64,000 nucleotides of DNA from LMUY01 sp965199005 (GCA_965199005.1 CBDAQK010000001.1:1364001-1428000), one strand, 5' to 3'. Positions 53,100 through 62,443 are shown, numbered from the stretch's first letter. Notes: generated by a model not told the origin, from the letters alone. Made by a program: numbers and translations.

Positions 53100-54509
53100 T
53101 TGGGCGAGAACGCGCTGATGTTTGATCGCGACCTTGACTGCCTTGCTCCGCCCGCGTCGGTTGCCCTTCCCGTGTTCGCGCTACGCCCGGCGGATTTAGA
53201 CGGATTCCTCTCAACCAGCCCACATAAGGCGTTCCTGCAGGCGGGTGGCTTCACGGCCGCTTCTGGTGAAATCCGCCTGATCCCGGGCGAGCAAGGACTC
53301 AGCGGCGCCGTGTTCGGCCTCGGTGACAACCGCGACCCGCATGTGTTTGGTGCGCTTGCCTTCGGCTTGCCACCTGGCATTTGGCGGATCGAACCCGGTG
53401 ACTTTCCGCCTGACGATGCCACGCTCGGATTCTGCCTCGGAGCCTATCAATACACGGTGTACAAGCCTGCGCGGCCTTGTGCACAGCTCGTCGCCAAGCG
53501 CGGCCCAGCGACTGAGGCGGCGCGGGCCACGTGGCTGGTGCGCGATCTGGTCAACACGCCGCCCGACCGGCTTGGTCCGGCGGAGTTGGCGGCGGCTGCG
53601 GTTCAGGTGGGTGACGTATTTGGCGCCGTTTCCACGGTGGTGACAGGAGAGGCGCTGGTCCGCTCCTACCCGGCGGTTGCCGCAGTCGGCGCCGGGTCCG
53701 ACCGGCCGCCGGCCGTGGCAATTTTGCGCTGGCAGGGCAGCAAGGCCGGGGCGGACGCACCCATGGTCGCTCTGTGTGGAAAGGGCGTTTGTTTCGACAC
53801 GGGCGGGTACGATTTGAAACCGCCGGCCGGTATGTTGCGTATGAAGAAAGATATGGCCGGCGCTGCCATCATGCTCGGCCTAGGCCGGATGATCATGGCG
53901 GCGGATCTACCGGTGCGGCTGGTAGTTCGGTTGGGTTGCGTCGAGAACAGTGTGTCGGGCCGCGCGATGCGCCCGTCAGACGTGCTGTCCACGCGCCGGG
54001 GTTTGTCGGTCGAGGTGGGAAACACCGATGCGGAGGGGCGGCTTGTGCTCTGTGATTTGCTGGCTGAGGCGTCGGACGAAGACCCGGCGGTTCTGATGGA
54101 TGCCGCGACGTTGACCGGGGCGGCGCGGGTTGCACTCGGGCCGGAACTGCCGGCGATGTTCTGCAACGACGAGGCGCTGGCGGCGACGGTGTTGGCTGCC
54201 TCGATTGCGGCTTACGACCCGGTGTGGCGGCTGCCCCTTTGGCCGGGATATGATCCGTGGCTGTCCAGCCGGGTGGCCGACATCAACAACATCGCGTCGC
54301 GGCCGTTTGCCGGTGCAATAGTGGCTGGACTGTTTCTGCAACGTTTTGTGAAACGGTCAACTCCTTGGGTGCATTTCGACACTTACGCATGGAACGATTC
54401 GATGACTCCGGGTCATCCGGAGGGCGGCGAAGCACAGACAATCCGGGCTTCATTTCGCGCTCTCTTGACAATCTTTAATGTCGCGGCAGGTAACGGCTCT
54501 CTCCAGTAA
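53100..54509 (+). CDS. Leucyl aminopeptidase (M17) family protein
   Basis: Two-zinc-ion aminopeptidase removing N-terminal residues, about 469 residues. Active-site features are GKGVCFDTGGYDLKP, MKKDMAGAA and the family signature NTDAEGRL. Possible starts are TTG 53067, TTG 53100 (preceded by AGGGAGGT at 53088-53095), and ATG 53118; the ribosome site favours 53100. It runs divergently from the helicase. Confidence 0.9.
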   Translation: MGENALMFDRDLDCLAPPASVALPVFALRPADLDGFLSTSPHKAFLQAGGFTAASGEIRLIPGEQGLSGAVFGLGDNRDPHVFGALAFGLPPGIWRIEPGDFPPDDATLGFCLGAYQYTVYKPARPCAQLVAKRGPATEAARATWLVRDLVNTPPDRLGPAELAAAAVQVGDVFGAVSTVVTGEALVRSYPAVAAVGAGSDRPPAVAILRWQGSKAGADAPMVALCGKGVCFDTGGYDLKPPAGMLRMKKDMAGAAIMLGLGRMIMAADLPVRLVVRLGCVENSVSGRAMRPSDVLSTRRGLSVEVGNTDAEGRLVLCDLLAEASDEDPAVLMDAATLTGAARVALGPELPAMFCNDEALAATVLAASIAAYDPVWRLPLWPGYDPWLSSRVADINNIASRPFAGAIVAGLFLQRFVKRSTPWVHFDTYAWNDSMTPGHPEGGEAQTIRASFRALLTIFNVAAGNGSLQ

Positions 54510-54674
54510 CGTAATTGGGATTAAACTTATTCCGTGAGTTGAGTTACTACAATGTGGTTTGCAGGGCGGAAGCCGCCGCCCGCGGGTTGGTGTAAATAGC
54601 CGGTGTTTTTAGAAAGTCTCCCAGACCGGCCGCGGCTCTTGCAGCGTGCGGGGACGTAAAGGACGAAAGTTATA

Positions 54675-55076
54675 ATGGCGACTCAGTCTTCCGCCGACCA
54701 ATTGGTTGGCATCCTTCGCGACACGGTCGTGGCGCTCGTGCGGCGCGATGGGCCCGATCTGTCCGCCCGGCAGTTGGGTGTGTTTCTGACCTGCTATCTG
54801 GAGGATGGGGCCCATACGGTGCGGGGTCTCGCATCTGAGCTGAACGTCTCCAAACCGGCCATCACCCGGGCGCTGGATCGGCTTGGCGAGCTCGACCTCG
54901 CCCGTCGCAAGGTCGATCCATCCGATCGCCGCAGCGTACTGGTGCAGCGGACGCTGAAGGGTGCGGCTTTCTTGCGGGACATGCGGTCCATCATGGCGGA
55001 GGCACATGCCCCGGCTCGCAAGCCGACGGCGTCGAGCACCGTGGCCGAAAGCCCGCGCAAGGCCCTGCACGGTTAA
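54675..55076 (+). CDS. MarR-family transcriptional regulator
   Basis: Winged-helix repressor of 133 residues. The wHTH core reads LRDTVVALVRRDGPDLSARQ, then VRGLASELNVSKPAITRALD as the recognition helix and RRKVDPSDRRSVLVQ for the wing. The C-terminal tail is short and Lys/Ala-rich, lacking the long dimerisation helices of classical MarR. Its target may be its own promoter; neighbours do not indicate a ligand. Confidence 0.85.
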   Translation: MATQSSADQLVGILRDTVVALVRRDGPDLSARQLGVFLTCYLEDGAHTVRGLASELNVSKPAITRALDRLGELDLARRKVDPSDRRSVLVQRTLKGAAFLRDMRSIMAEAHAPARKPTASSTVAESPRKALHG

Positions 55077-55150
55077 TCGTGATGCGCGGGGGCGGCCTTG
55101 GGAGCGACTGAACAGTTGACAACGCCGCGCCCGCGGCAGAGGCTTTGTAT

Positions 55151-55262
55151 GACCAAGGGGGGCCCCCGAAGGGGCTGAGATTCCGCTTCGCGACCGGCTC
55201 CTGCCGTAGCAGTGCGGTGACCCTAAGACCTGATCCGGATCATGCCGGCGTAGGGATGGGCC
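55151..55262 (+). promoter_or_regulatory. TPP riboswitch (THI box) upstream of thiC
   Basis: Conserved elements are GGGGCTGAGA at 55171-55180, and GACCCTAAGACCTGATCCGG followed by ATCATGCCGGCGTAGGGA at 55218-55256. These form the pyrimidine- and pyrophosphate-binding arms of the thiamine pyrophosphate riboswitch. It precedes thiC by about 50 bases, so thiC is repressed by thiamine pyrophosphate. Confidence 0.95.
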
Positions 55263-55309
55263 ATACGCATGGGGCGTGACCTATCGTTTCGCTGGGTAGG
55301 GAGGCGCCA

Positions 55310-57148
55310 ATGACATTCCAGAAAAAGCCCAGTGCCGTAACCACGGGCGCCATCGCCGGGTCGCACAAGATATATAGTGCGCCGGCCGGGCATAGCGGGA
55401 TCGCAGTGCCGTTTCGCGAAGTGGTGCTGGATCGTAGCGCGGCCGAGCCGCCTGTCCGGCTCTACGACACCTCCGGTCCTTACACGGATGACACCGCCAC
55501 GATTGACCTCGCGGCTGGCCTGCCGCCAATCCGGTCCTCGTGGCTGCAACGGCGCGGCTTCACGACACCGCTCGCGCGGGCGTTGAAGCCCGAGGATAAC
55601 GGCCATACGGACCGGCTGGTGCCGGAATGCCCGGCTGCCCCCGTGTTGCTGGCCGGCGAGTTGGGCCGGCCCGTGACCCAGCTGGAGTTCGCCCGGGCGG
55701 GGATCATCACGGAAGAGATGGTCTACGTGGCACACCGGGAGAATATGGGCCGCGCGGCCATGGCAGAGGGGGCGGGGGCGCGCCGGGCCGAGGGCGAGGA
55801 TTTTGGAGCCGCCATTCCCGCCTTCATCACCCCCGAATTCGTTCGCGAGGAAGTCGCCCGCGGGCGCGCCATCATTCCCGCGAACATCAACCATCCGGAG
55901 CTGGAGCCGACGATCCTCGGGCGCAACTTCCTGGTGAAGATCAATGCCAATATCGGCAACTCCGCCGTCACGTCGTCTGCCGCGGAAGAGGTCGAGAAGC
56001 TGGTTTGGGCGATCCGCTGGGGCGCCGACACGGTCATGGACCTGTCCACCGGGCGCAACATTCACAACATCCGCGGCTGGATCATGCGCAACAGCCCCGT
56101 CCCGATCGGTACCGTGCCGATCTACCAGGCGCTGGAAAAGGTCGGCGGCGATGCGGACAAGCTGGACTGGGAGGTGTTCCGCGACACCCTGATCGAACAG
56201 GCCGAGCAGGGGGTGGATTATTTCACCATCCATGCTGGGGTGCGCCTTGCCTATGTGCCGCTGACCGCCAAGCGTGTGACGGGCATCGTGAGCCGTGGCG
56301 GTTCGATCATGGCGCGGTGGTGCCTGGCGCATCACCGGGAGAGCTTCCTGTATGAGCATTTCGGTGACATCTGCGACATCATGCGCAAATACGACGTCTC
56401 GTTTTCGCTCGGGGATGGATTGCGCCCGGGCTGCATCGCGGACGCGAACGATGCCGCGCAATTTGCGGAGTTGGAGACGCTTGGCGAACTGACCAAGATC
56501 GCCTGGGACAAGGGGTGCCAGGTGATGATCGAGGGACCGGGCCACGTGCCGATGCACAAGATCAAGGTCAACATGGAGAAACAGTTGGCGGTGTGCGGCG
56601 AAGCGCCGTTTTACACGCTTGGGCCACTCACCACCGACATTGCGCCGGGCTACGACCACATTACGTCGGCGATCGGCGCCGCGATGATCGGTTGGTTTGG
56701 CACCTCGGTGCTGTGCTACGTCACGCCAAAGGAACATTTGGGCCTGCCCAATCGCGACGACGTGAAAACCGGCGTGATCACCTACCGGATTGCCGCCCAT
56801 GCGGCGGATTTGGCAAAGGGGCACCCGGCGGCACAATTGCGCGACGATGCGATCAGCCGCGCCCGGTTCGATTTCCGCTGGCAGGACCAGTTCAATCTCG
56901 GCCTGGACCCGGATACCGCACGGGCGTTCCACGACGAGACGTTGCCGAAGGACGCCCACAAGGTTGCGCATTTCTGTTCCATGTGCGGCCCGAAATTCTG
57001 CTCCATGAAGATCAGCCAGGACATCCGTGCGGATGCCGAGCGGCTGGCCGGGCTGGAACAGAAGAGCGACGAATTCCGCAACAGCGGCGCCACGCTCTAT
57101 GTTCCCGAGCCTGCGGCAAGGGTGGCGGGGGAGACGCCAGCCGAGTGA
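55310..57148 (+). CDS. thiC: Phosphomethylpyrimidine synthase
   Basis: Radical SAM enzyme making the thiamine pyrimidine from aminoimidazole ribotide, 612 residues. The iron-sulfur Cys motif is CSMCGPKFC (Cys556, 559, 564) near the C-terminus, typical of ThiC. Other markers are GRAIIPANINHPE and MIEGPGHVPMHKIKVN. A TPP riboswitch controls it. Its TGA overlaps the next GTG (GTGA). Other thi genes are not in the window. Confidence 0.97.
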   Translation: MTFQKKPSAVTTGAIAGSHKIYSAPAGHSGIAVPFREVVLDRSAAEPPVRLYDTSGPYTDDTATIDLAAGLPPIRSSWLQRRGFTTPLARALKPEDNGHTDRLVPECPAAPVLLAGELGRPVTQLEFARAGIITEEMVYVAHRENMGRAAMAEGAGARRAEGEDFGAAIPAFITPEFVREEVARGRAIIPANINHPELEPTILGRNFLVKINANIGNSAVTSSAAEEVEKLVWAIRWGADTVMDLSTGRNIHNIRGWIMRNSPVPIGTVPIYQALEKVGGDADKLDWEVFRDTLIEQAEQGVDYFTIHAGVRLAYVPLTAKRVTGIVSRGGSIMARWCLAHHRESFLYEHFGDICDIMRKYDVSFSLGDGLRPGCIADANDAAQFAELETLGELTKIAWDKGCQVMIEGPGHVPMHKIKVNMEKQLAVCGEAPFYTLGPLTTDIAPGYDHITSAIGAAMIGWFGTSVLCYVTPKEHLGLPNRDDVKTGVITYRIAAHAADLAKGHPAAQLRDDAISRARFDFRWQDQFNLGLDPDTARAFHDETLPKDAHKVAHFCSMCGPKFCSMKISQDIRADAERLAGLEQKSDEFRNSGATLYVPEPAARVAGETPAE

Positions 57149-57984
57149 GTGACGCTCCGGCCCAGGCACGGATCGCTCTGGAGGCGATCGGACAGCTCCC
57201 GGATAGTGAGCTGGATTTGGCGGATGCAGCCCTGCAACTGGCTCGGATCGATGCACCCGAGGCGGATTGGCTTGCCGCCCGGGCGCATCTGTCCGACCTC
57301 GCCCGCGACGCCGTGATGGTCGCGGCTGACCGGACGGAGGACGATCCCTCGGTGCGGGCTGGGGCGTTGGCTGGGCTGATGACGGGGCGGTGGCGATACA
57401 CCGGGGCGATCGACGAATACGACGACCCAGCGAGCGCCAACCTGATCCGCGTCATCGAGAACCGGCGGGGTTTGCCGGTGGCGTTGGGCATTCTGTGGCT
57501 CCATTGCGCCCGCGCGGCGGGGTGGGAGGCGTTCGGGGTCGATTTTCCGGGCCATTTCATGATCGCGCTGCCCGGCGGGGGCAGCCAATTGGTGCTGGAT
57601 GTGTTCGATGGCGGGCAGCCGATGGACGCCCGTGCGTTGCGCGCCTTGGTGAAGCGGGTCGAGGGGCCGAAGGCAGAATTGCGCCCCGGGCTGCTACAGC
57701 CGATGGGCGCGCGGGCCGTGCTGCTCCGCCTGCAGAACAATTTGAAGGTTCGCCGGCTGGATGCGGGCGATCTGGTTGGGGCGGTCGCGGCGGTTGACGA
57801 CATGCTGCGGATTGCACCTGACCACGCATCGCTGTGGCGGGAGGCGGCGCTGATCAATCAACGGCTCGACCATGTCGGCGCGGCGCTCCGCTGCTTCGAA
57901 CGATTTTTGAAACTGGTCCCGGAAGGGGACGCGGCTGTGCGGGTGCGCACCGTAATGGAGGAACTCCGCACCCGGCTGAACTGA
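57145..57984 (+). CDS. SirB1-like transglutaminase/TPR-family protein
   Basis: A 279-residue cytosolic protein starting at GTG 57145. It has the SirB1 core with NLIRVIENRRGLPVALGILW and the following GVDFPGHFMIALPGG, which resembles the transglutaminase-like Cys/His region though the Cys is Ala/Gly-like. The C-terminal part contains a TPR-like repeat (DDMLRIAPDHASLWREAAL). Coupling to thiC is unusual but clear. The function is unknown. Confidence 0.82.
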   Translation: MSDAPAQARIALEAIGQLPDSELDLADAALQLARIDAPEADWLAARAHLSDLARDAVMVAADRTEDDPSVRAGALAGLMTGRWRYTGAIDEYDDPASANLIRVIENRRGLPVALGILWLHCARAAGWEAFGVDFPGHFMIALPGGGSQLVLDVFDGGQPMDARALRALVKRVEGPKAELRPGLLQPMGARAVLLRLQNNLKVRRLDAGDLVGAVAAVDDMLRIAPDHASLWREAALINQRLDHVGAALRCFERFLKLVPEGDAAVRVRTVMEELRTRLN

Positions 57985-58010
57985 CGGCAAGTTAAAGCCG
58001 TGCTACACGG

Positions 58011-58721
58011 GTGGAAATGGCGGCAGAATTCCAAACGGCGGCCGAATTCTATGGCACGGCGCATGGTGCGGTCGCACTACGCCTGGTTCGCGAGCGGCTG
58101 ACCCAACTCTGGCCGGATGTGTCGGGGCTGACGGTGCTGGGGTTGGGGCACGCGGCGCCGTATCTGCGGGCTTGGCGCGAGGGATCGGCCCGGTGCCTGT
58201 CGGCCAGCCCCGGAACGATTAGCGCGTGGCCGGGCAGTGGCCGTAGCCTGTCTTGCGCAGTCCGGTCCGACTCGTTGCCGTTCTCCGACCTGTCGCTTGA
58301 CCGCGTGCTGATCGTGCATGGGCTGGAGAACGCGGAGAATGATCGCCGCATGCTGCGTGAGGTCTGGCGCGTGCTGAAGGACGACGGACGGTTGCTGGTG
58401 GTGGTGCCGAACCGGGTTGGGCTTTGGGCGCAGGTGGAGAGCACCCCGTTTGGCCAGGGCCGGCCGTATTCGCCAGGGCAAATTGGCCGGTTGCTCAAAG
58501 GCAGCCTGTTCCGGGTGGAGCGGCGCGACGGCGCATTGTATGTGCCCCCCTCCAACCACCGCCTGGTGCTTCGCAGTGCCCGGTTGTTTGAGCGAGCGGG
58601 TCGGCGGCTGGTGCCGCAATTCGCCGGGTTGACGATCACCGAAGCGGTCAAGGACGTTTATGCCGCGATCCCCCTATCGGTCCCGGCCAGACGCCGTCTG
58701 ATGGTGTCGGAGGCCGCATAG
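58011..58721 (+). CDS. SAM-dependent methyltransferase-like protein
   Basis: A 236-residue protein; start GTG 58011 or ATG 58017. The Rossmann motif I region is GLTVLGLGHAAPYL, with Asp-rich LPFSDLSLDRVLIVHGLENA as motif II/III, and motif post-I RVLKDDGRLLVVVPN. The first Gly-rich loop is slightly degenerate. It resembles Alphaproteobacterial methyltransferase genes next to gloB, but gloB is not here. The substrate is unknown. Confidence 0.82.
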   Translation: MEMAAEFQTAAEFYGTAHGAVALRLVRERLTQLWPDVSGLTVLGLGHAAPYLRAWREGSARCLSASPGTISAWPGSGRSLSCAVRSDSLPFSDLSLDRVLIVHGLENAENDRRMLREVWRVLKDDGRLLVVVPNRVGLWAQVESTPFGQGRPYSPGQIGRLLKGSLFRVERRDGALYVPPSNHRLVLRSARLFERAGRRLVPQFAGLTITEAVKDVYAAIPLSVPARRRLMVSEAA

Positions 58722-58792
58722 CAGGGCGGCCTGGACACGCCCGCCCCCAGGCGGCATAGGCGGCCGATGCCGTCCCCCAACCCGCTGGCGCG

Positions 58793-60172
58793 TTGATGCT
58801 GTTCAACTCGCAGGTTTTCATCCTCGGTTTCCTGCCCTGCGTCCTCGCGCTCTATTATCTGGCGGCCGGGCGGCAGTGGCTGCGGCAGGCAGTGCTGATT
58901 GGCGCGTCGCTGGTGTTCTATGGCTGGTGGGATGTGCGTTTCGTCCCGCTGCTGGCTGGGTTGACGCTGACGAACTGGCTGGTCGTGCGCGCCTACGGGC
59001 GGTGGCGGCAGGATGCGTGGCTGGTGGGCGGCGTGGTGATGAACCTGGCGGTGCTGGCCGTCTTCAAATATGCCGACTTCGCCGCGGGGTCAGCCGCCGC
59101 TCTGCTCGGGGCGAGCCACCAGGCCTGGGGCATCGTCTTGCCGCTTGGGATTTCCTTCTTCACCTTCCAAAAGATCAGCTACCTGATGGATTTGCGGCGG
59201 GGAGACCGGCACGTCTATGGCCTGCAGGAATTTGCGGCCTTCGTCACCTTCTTCCCCCAATTGATCGCCGGGCCGTTGGTGCGTCACAACGAGATCATTC
59301 CCCAATTTGCCCTTGATCCCCGCCGCCCGGCGGTGTGGGAAAACCTGACCCGTGGTTCGGCCTTGTTCCTGATCGGCCTCGCCAAGAAGGCTGCCATCGC
59401 CGACACGGTGGCGCTGGTGTGCGACCCGATCTACACGCGCGTCGCGGCCGGGGCGCATCCGAATCTGGCGGAGGCGTGGGCCGCGTCCGGCACCTACATG
59501 CTGCAGATCTACTTTGACTTCTCAGGCTATTCCGACATGGCGATCGGGTTGGGGCTGATGTTCGGGCTGCGCTTGCCGATAAACTTCGCGGGGCCGTACC
59601 GGTCAACCTCGATCCGGGAATTTTGGCGGCGTTGGCACATCACGCTGTCCCGCTTCCTGCGGGACTATGTCTATATTCCGCTGGGTGGCAACCGGGCCGG
59701 TGCCGGGCGGCAGGCCGTCAACGTCGTGGCGACGATGCTGCTGGGTGGGCTGTGGCACGGGGCAGCCTGGACCTTCGTCGCCTGGGGTGGGCTGCATGGC
59801 GTGGCGTTGGCGGTGAATGGGGCGTGGGACCGTGCGGGCTGGCGCATGCCGCGCATCGGCGGTTGGCTGCTGACGACGTTCTTCGTGCTCTGCGGCTGGG
59901 TGCTGTTCCGCTCGCCGGACTTCGCGACGGCCGCGCGGATGTTTGCCGGCATGGCTGGGTCCGGTGGGGCCGGGCATCTGCATGTCGACAATGCAGCATT
60001 GGTCGCCGGTGCGGTTGCCATTGCCCTGATGTTGCCGACGAGCCAGACCCTCGCGTTGGAGCGGCTGCGCCCGGCGCGCTGGCTGGCGGTGCCGGCGGGG
60101 GCGGCGCTGGTTTTCCTGCTGCTGCTGGTTGGCGGGCGGATACCGAACGAGTTCATCTATTTCCAGTTCTGA
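58793..60172 (+). CDS. MBOAT O-acyltransferase (AlgI-like)
   Basis: A polytopic membrane protein of 459 residues that moves acetyl groups across the membrane to exported polymers. Family markers are SFFTFQKISYLMDLRRG, TFFPQLIAGPLVRH, FDFSGYSDMAIG, REFWRRWHITLSRF with His282, and LGGLWHGAAW with the catalytic His322. The SGNH partner overlaps the end. No alginate or cellulose genes are nearby, so the acceptor is unknown. Confidence 0.92.
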   Translation: MMLFNSQVFILGFLPCVLALYYLAAGRQWLRQAVLIGASLVFYGWWDVRFVPLLAGLTLTNWLVVRAYGRWRQDAWLVGGVVMNLAVLAVFKYADFAAGSAAALLGASHQAWGIVLPLGISFFTFQKISYLMDLRRGDRHVYGLQEFAAFVTFFPQLIAGPLVRHNEIIPQFALDPRRPAVWENLTRGSALFLIGLAKKAAIADTVALVCDPIYTRVAAGAHPNLAEAWAASGTYMLQIYFDFSGYSDMAIGLGLMFGLRLPINFAGPYRSTSIREFWRRWHITLSRFLRDYVYIPLGGNRAGAGRQAVNVVATMLLGGLWHGAAWTFVAWGGLHGVALAVNGAWDRAGWRMPRIGGWLLTTFFVLCGWVLFRSPDFATAARMFAGMAGSGGAGHLHVDNAALVAGAVAIALMLPTSQTLALERLRPARWLAVPAGAALVFLLLLVGGRIPNEFIYFQF

Positions 60173-61172
60173 CCCATGGCGCCGGACCCTGGCGTGGTTT
60201 GCCGGCTCGGCGTCGGGCCTGCTTGTCGTCGTGTTCCTGTTCGTGGCGGTCATCGACCCATGGGGGATGCTGCCGCTTTCGCCGCCGCTGCCGCGGGTTC
60301 CGGTCTCCACCAATGCACGATATTCCATGCCGGCGCTGGCCAGTGCGCCTGGGTTCGATTCGGCGGTGGTCGGCTCATCGTCCTCCCGGCTGCTGCGACC
60401 CGCGGTGCTGGATACGCTGTTTGGCGGCCATTTCGCCAACCTCGCCATGAATGCCGCTACGGCCTGGGAGCAGAGCCAGATGCTGGGCCTGTTCACCCGC
60501 ACCCATCCTGGCGCCCGCACCGTGATCATCGGCCTGGACAGCGTCTGGTGTGCGGAGGAGCCGCAGCGCTCCAGTGGCCGTGCGTTTCCCGAATGGATGT
60601 ATCAGGGGTCGCATTGGGGCGGATATCGCGAGGTGATGACGCTGTATGCCGTGCAGGAGGCGGCAAGCCAGCTTTGGACCATGCTGGGATTCAAGCACAC
60701 GCGGTACGGGCTGGATGGCTACACCAATTTCGTTCCGCCCGAAGCCGCCTACGACCCGGCGCGCGTCGGGCTGGCCTTCGCCCGCTTTGGCGTTCCGCCC
60801 GATCTGCCGGCTGGCCAGGGGCCGCGTCGGCTGCCGGCTTTGCCGATGCTCGCGGAGGCGCTGCACGCGCTGCCGGGTGAAACGCGCAAGGTGCTATTCT
60901 TCACGCCCAGCAACGTGGCCCTGCAGGGGGCGCCGGGCAGCGATTTCGCGGCGAACTTCGCGGCGTGCAAGGCGAGGGTGGCGGCCGTTGCCGCCATGGT
61001 GCCCGGCACGACGGTGGTGGATTTCCTCTTCCCGAGCCCGATCACCCGTGACAGGTCCAACTACTGGGACCCCGTGCACTACCGTATGCCGATCGCCGAC
61101 CGGATCATGGCCGACCTGGCGGCGGCCGTAACAGGCCGGGCGACAGCCGACGACCGTATTCTGGTGCCGTAG
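60129..61172 (+). CDS. SGNH-type partner of the MBOAT acyltransferase
   Basis: A 347-residue protein with one N-terminal membrane helix (WFAGSASGLLVVVFLFVAVID) and a periplasmic SGNH-like domain. GSSSSRLLRP supplies a Ser-type motif, VIIGLDSVWC a middle block, and NYWDPVHYRMPI the Asp-His pair. This is the AlgJ/AlgX-like partner that transfers acetyl groups. A TTG at 60129, inside the MBOAT gene, is the likely start, as no Met occurs before the membrane helix. Confidence 0.85.
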   Translation: MAGGYRTSSSISSSDPWRRTLAWFAGSASGLLVVVFLFVAVIDPWGMLPLSPPLPRVPVSTNARYSMPALASAPGFDSAVVGSSSSRLLRPAVLDTLFGGHFANLAMNAATAWEQSQMLGLFTRTHPGARTVIIGLDSVWCAEEPQRSSGRAFPEWMYQGSHWGGYREVMTLYAVQEAASQLWTMLGFKHTRYGLDGYTNFVPPEAAYDPARVGLAFARFGVPPDLPAGQGPRRLPALPMLAEALHALPGETRKVLFFTPSNVALQGAPGSDFAANFAACKARVAAVAAMVPGTTVVDFLFPSPITRDRSNYWDPVHYRMPIADRIMADLAAAVTGRATADDRILVP

Positions 61173-61244
61173 TGCCCGGGTGACAACGCCACACGGCGCG
61201 CTTAGGGTGCAACAAAACGCATCGAAATCCGGGACAAACATGCC

Positions 61245-62318
61245 ATGAAACTCCAGACCCTCATGTTGCGGGCAGCGGTGATGGGTCTGGCGGGCCTCAC
61301 CAGGCTGCCGGCGCAGGCGGCCGACGCACCAGTAGCCAAGCCGGCTGATTGGGTCGCCCATGATTTCCGCTTTCATACCGGCGAGGTCATGCCCGAGTTG
61401 CGGTTGCATTACACGACGCTCGGCGATCCCTCCGGGGAACCGGTGCTGATCATGCATGGCACCGCCGGCACGGGGACCGGGATGCTTGCCCCCGCCTTTG
61501 GCGGCCAGCTTTTCGGCCCCGGCCAGCCGCTGGATGCGGCCAAGTACTTCATCATCCTGCCTGACTCGATCGGCGTCGGGGGATCATCGAAGCCGTCCGA
61601 TGGATTGCGGACGAAATTCCCCGAGTACGACTATGCCGATATGGTGCTCGCCGAATACCGGTTGGTGACGGAGGGACTGGGCGTGCACCATCTTCGCCTG
61701 GTGCTCGGCAATTCGATGGGCGGGATGATGGCTTGGGATTGGGGCGTCACCTATCCCGGCATGATGGACGCGTTGGTGCCCATGGCGTCGCAGCCCACCG
61801 CTATGTCTGCCCGTAATTGGATGATGCGCCGCATGCTGATCGAGACGATCCGGCGCGACCCGGCCTATGCGGACGGGAATTACACGGCCGAGCCCGCCGC
61901 TGTTCAGGTCGCCAACGTCTTCTTCGGGCTGGCGACGAGTGGGGGCACGCTGAACTACCAGAAGATTGCGCCGACCACGAAGCTGGCGAATGAATACGTC
62001 GACAGCCAGCTTGCGTCTCCAGCGCCGGCGGACGCAAACGACTTCATCTACCAGTGGAATGCGTCGCGTGACTTCGATGCGTCGTCCGGCCTCAAGCAAA
62101 TCGAAGCGGCGGTGCTGGCCATCAACTCCGCCGACGATGAACGCAACCCGCCGGAAACCGGGGTGATGGCGCGTGCGATGCAAGACGTGAAGAACGGGCA
62201 GTTTTACCTGATCCCGGCCAGTGCCGACACACGCGGCCATGGCACCACCGGGTTTGCGAAGTTTTGGGGGGAGAAGCTGCGGAGTTTTCTCGCCACCGTG
62301 CCGAGGCGCGCGTCTTAG
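61245..62318 (+). CDS. Exported alpha/beta hydrolase of the MetX-like family
   Basis: The 357-residue protein has a signal peptide (residues 1-26) and an alpha/beta-hydrolase fold related to homoserine O-acetyltransferase. The nucleophile Ser is in LVLGNSMGGMMAWDWG, the Asp in INSADDERNPPE, and the His in RGHGTTGF. The signal peptide rules out a cytosolic methionine role, so it is probably a periplasmic esterase or acyltransferase. Its stop lies in the arm of the palindrome that follows. Confidence 0.85.
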   Translation: MKLQTLMLRAAVMGLAGLTRLPAQAADAPVAKPADWVAHDFRFHTGEVMPELRLHYTTLGDPSGEPVLIMHGTAGTGTGMLAPAFGGQLFGPGQPLDAAKYFIILPDSIGVGGSSKPSDGLRTKFPEYDYADMVLAEYRLVTEGLGVHHLRLVLGNSMGGMMAWDWGVTYPGMMDALVPMASQPTAMSARNWMMRRMLIETIRRDPAYADGNYTAEPAAVQVANVFFGLATSGGTLNYQKIAPTTKLANEYVDSQLASPAPADANDFIYQWNASRDFDASSGLKQIEAAVLAINSADDERNPPETGVMARAMQDVKNGQFYLIPASADTRGHGTTGFAKFWGEKLRSFLATVPRRAS

Positions 62319-62368
62319 GGCTTGTTCGACATCAATCGAATTGATTGGCGGCGTCGAACAAGCCCTAA
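62315..62368. terminator. Perfect 16-base inverted repeat after the MetX-like gene
   Basis: TTAGGGCTTGTTCGAC at 62315-62330 is perfectly complementary to GTCGAACAAGCCCTAA at 62353-62368. The loop holds a smaller inverted repeat, ATCAAT/ATTGAT at 62331-62345. CCTTTGTTGTT follows, so it may act as a terminator. The long perfect stem also resembles a palindromic insertion or MITE-like remnant. Confidence 0.6.
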
Positions 62369-62443
62369 GCCTTTGTTGTTAGCGGCAGCTTGTCGGCGTG
62401 CGACGCACTTATTTGCCGGCGCTGCCTTAGGGCTGGTCTGGCG

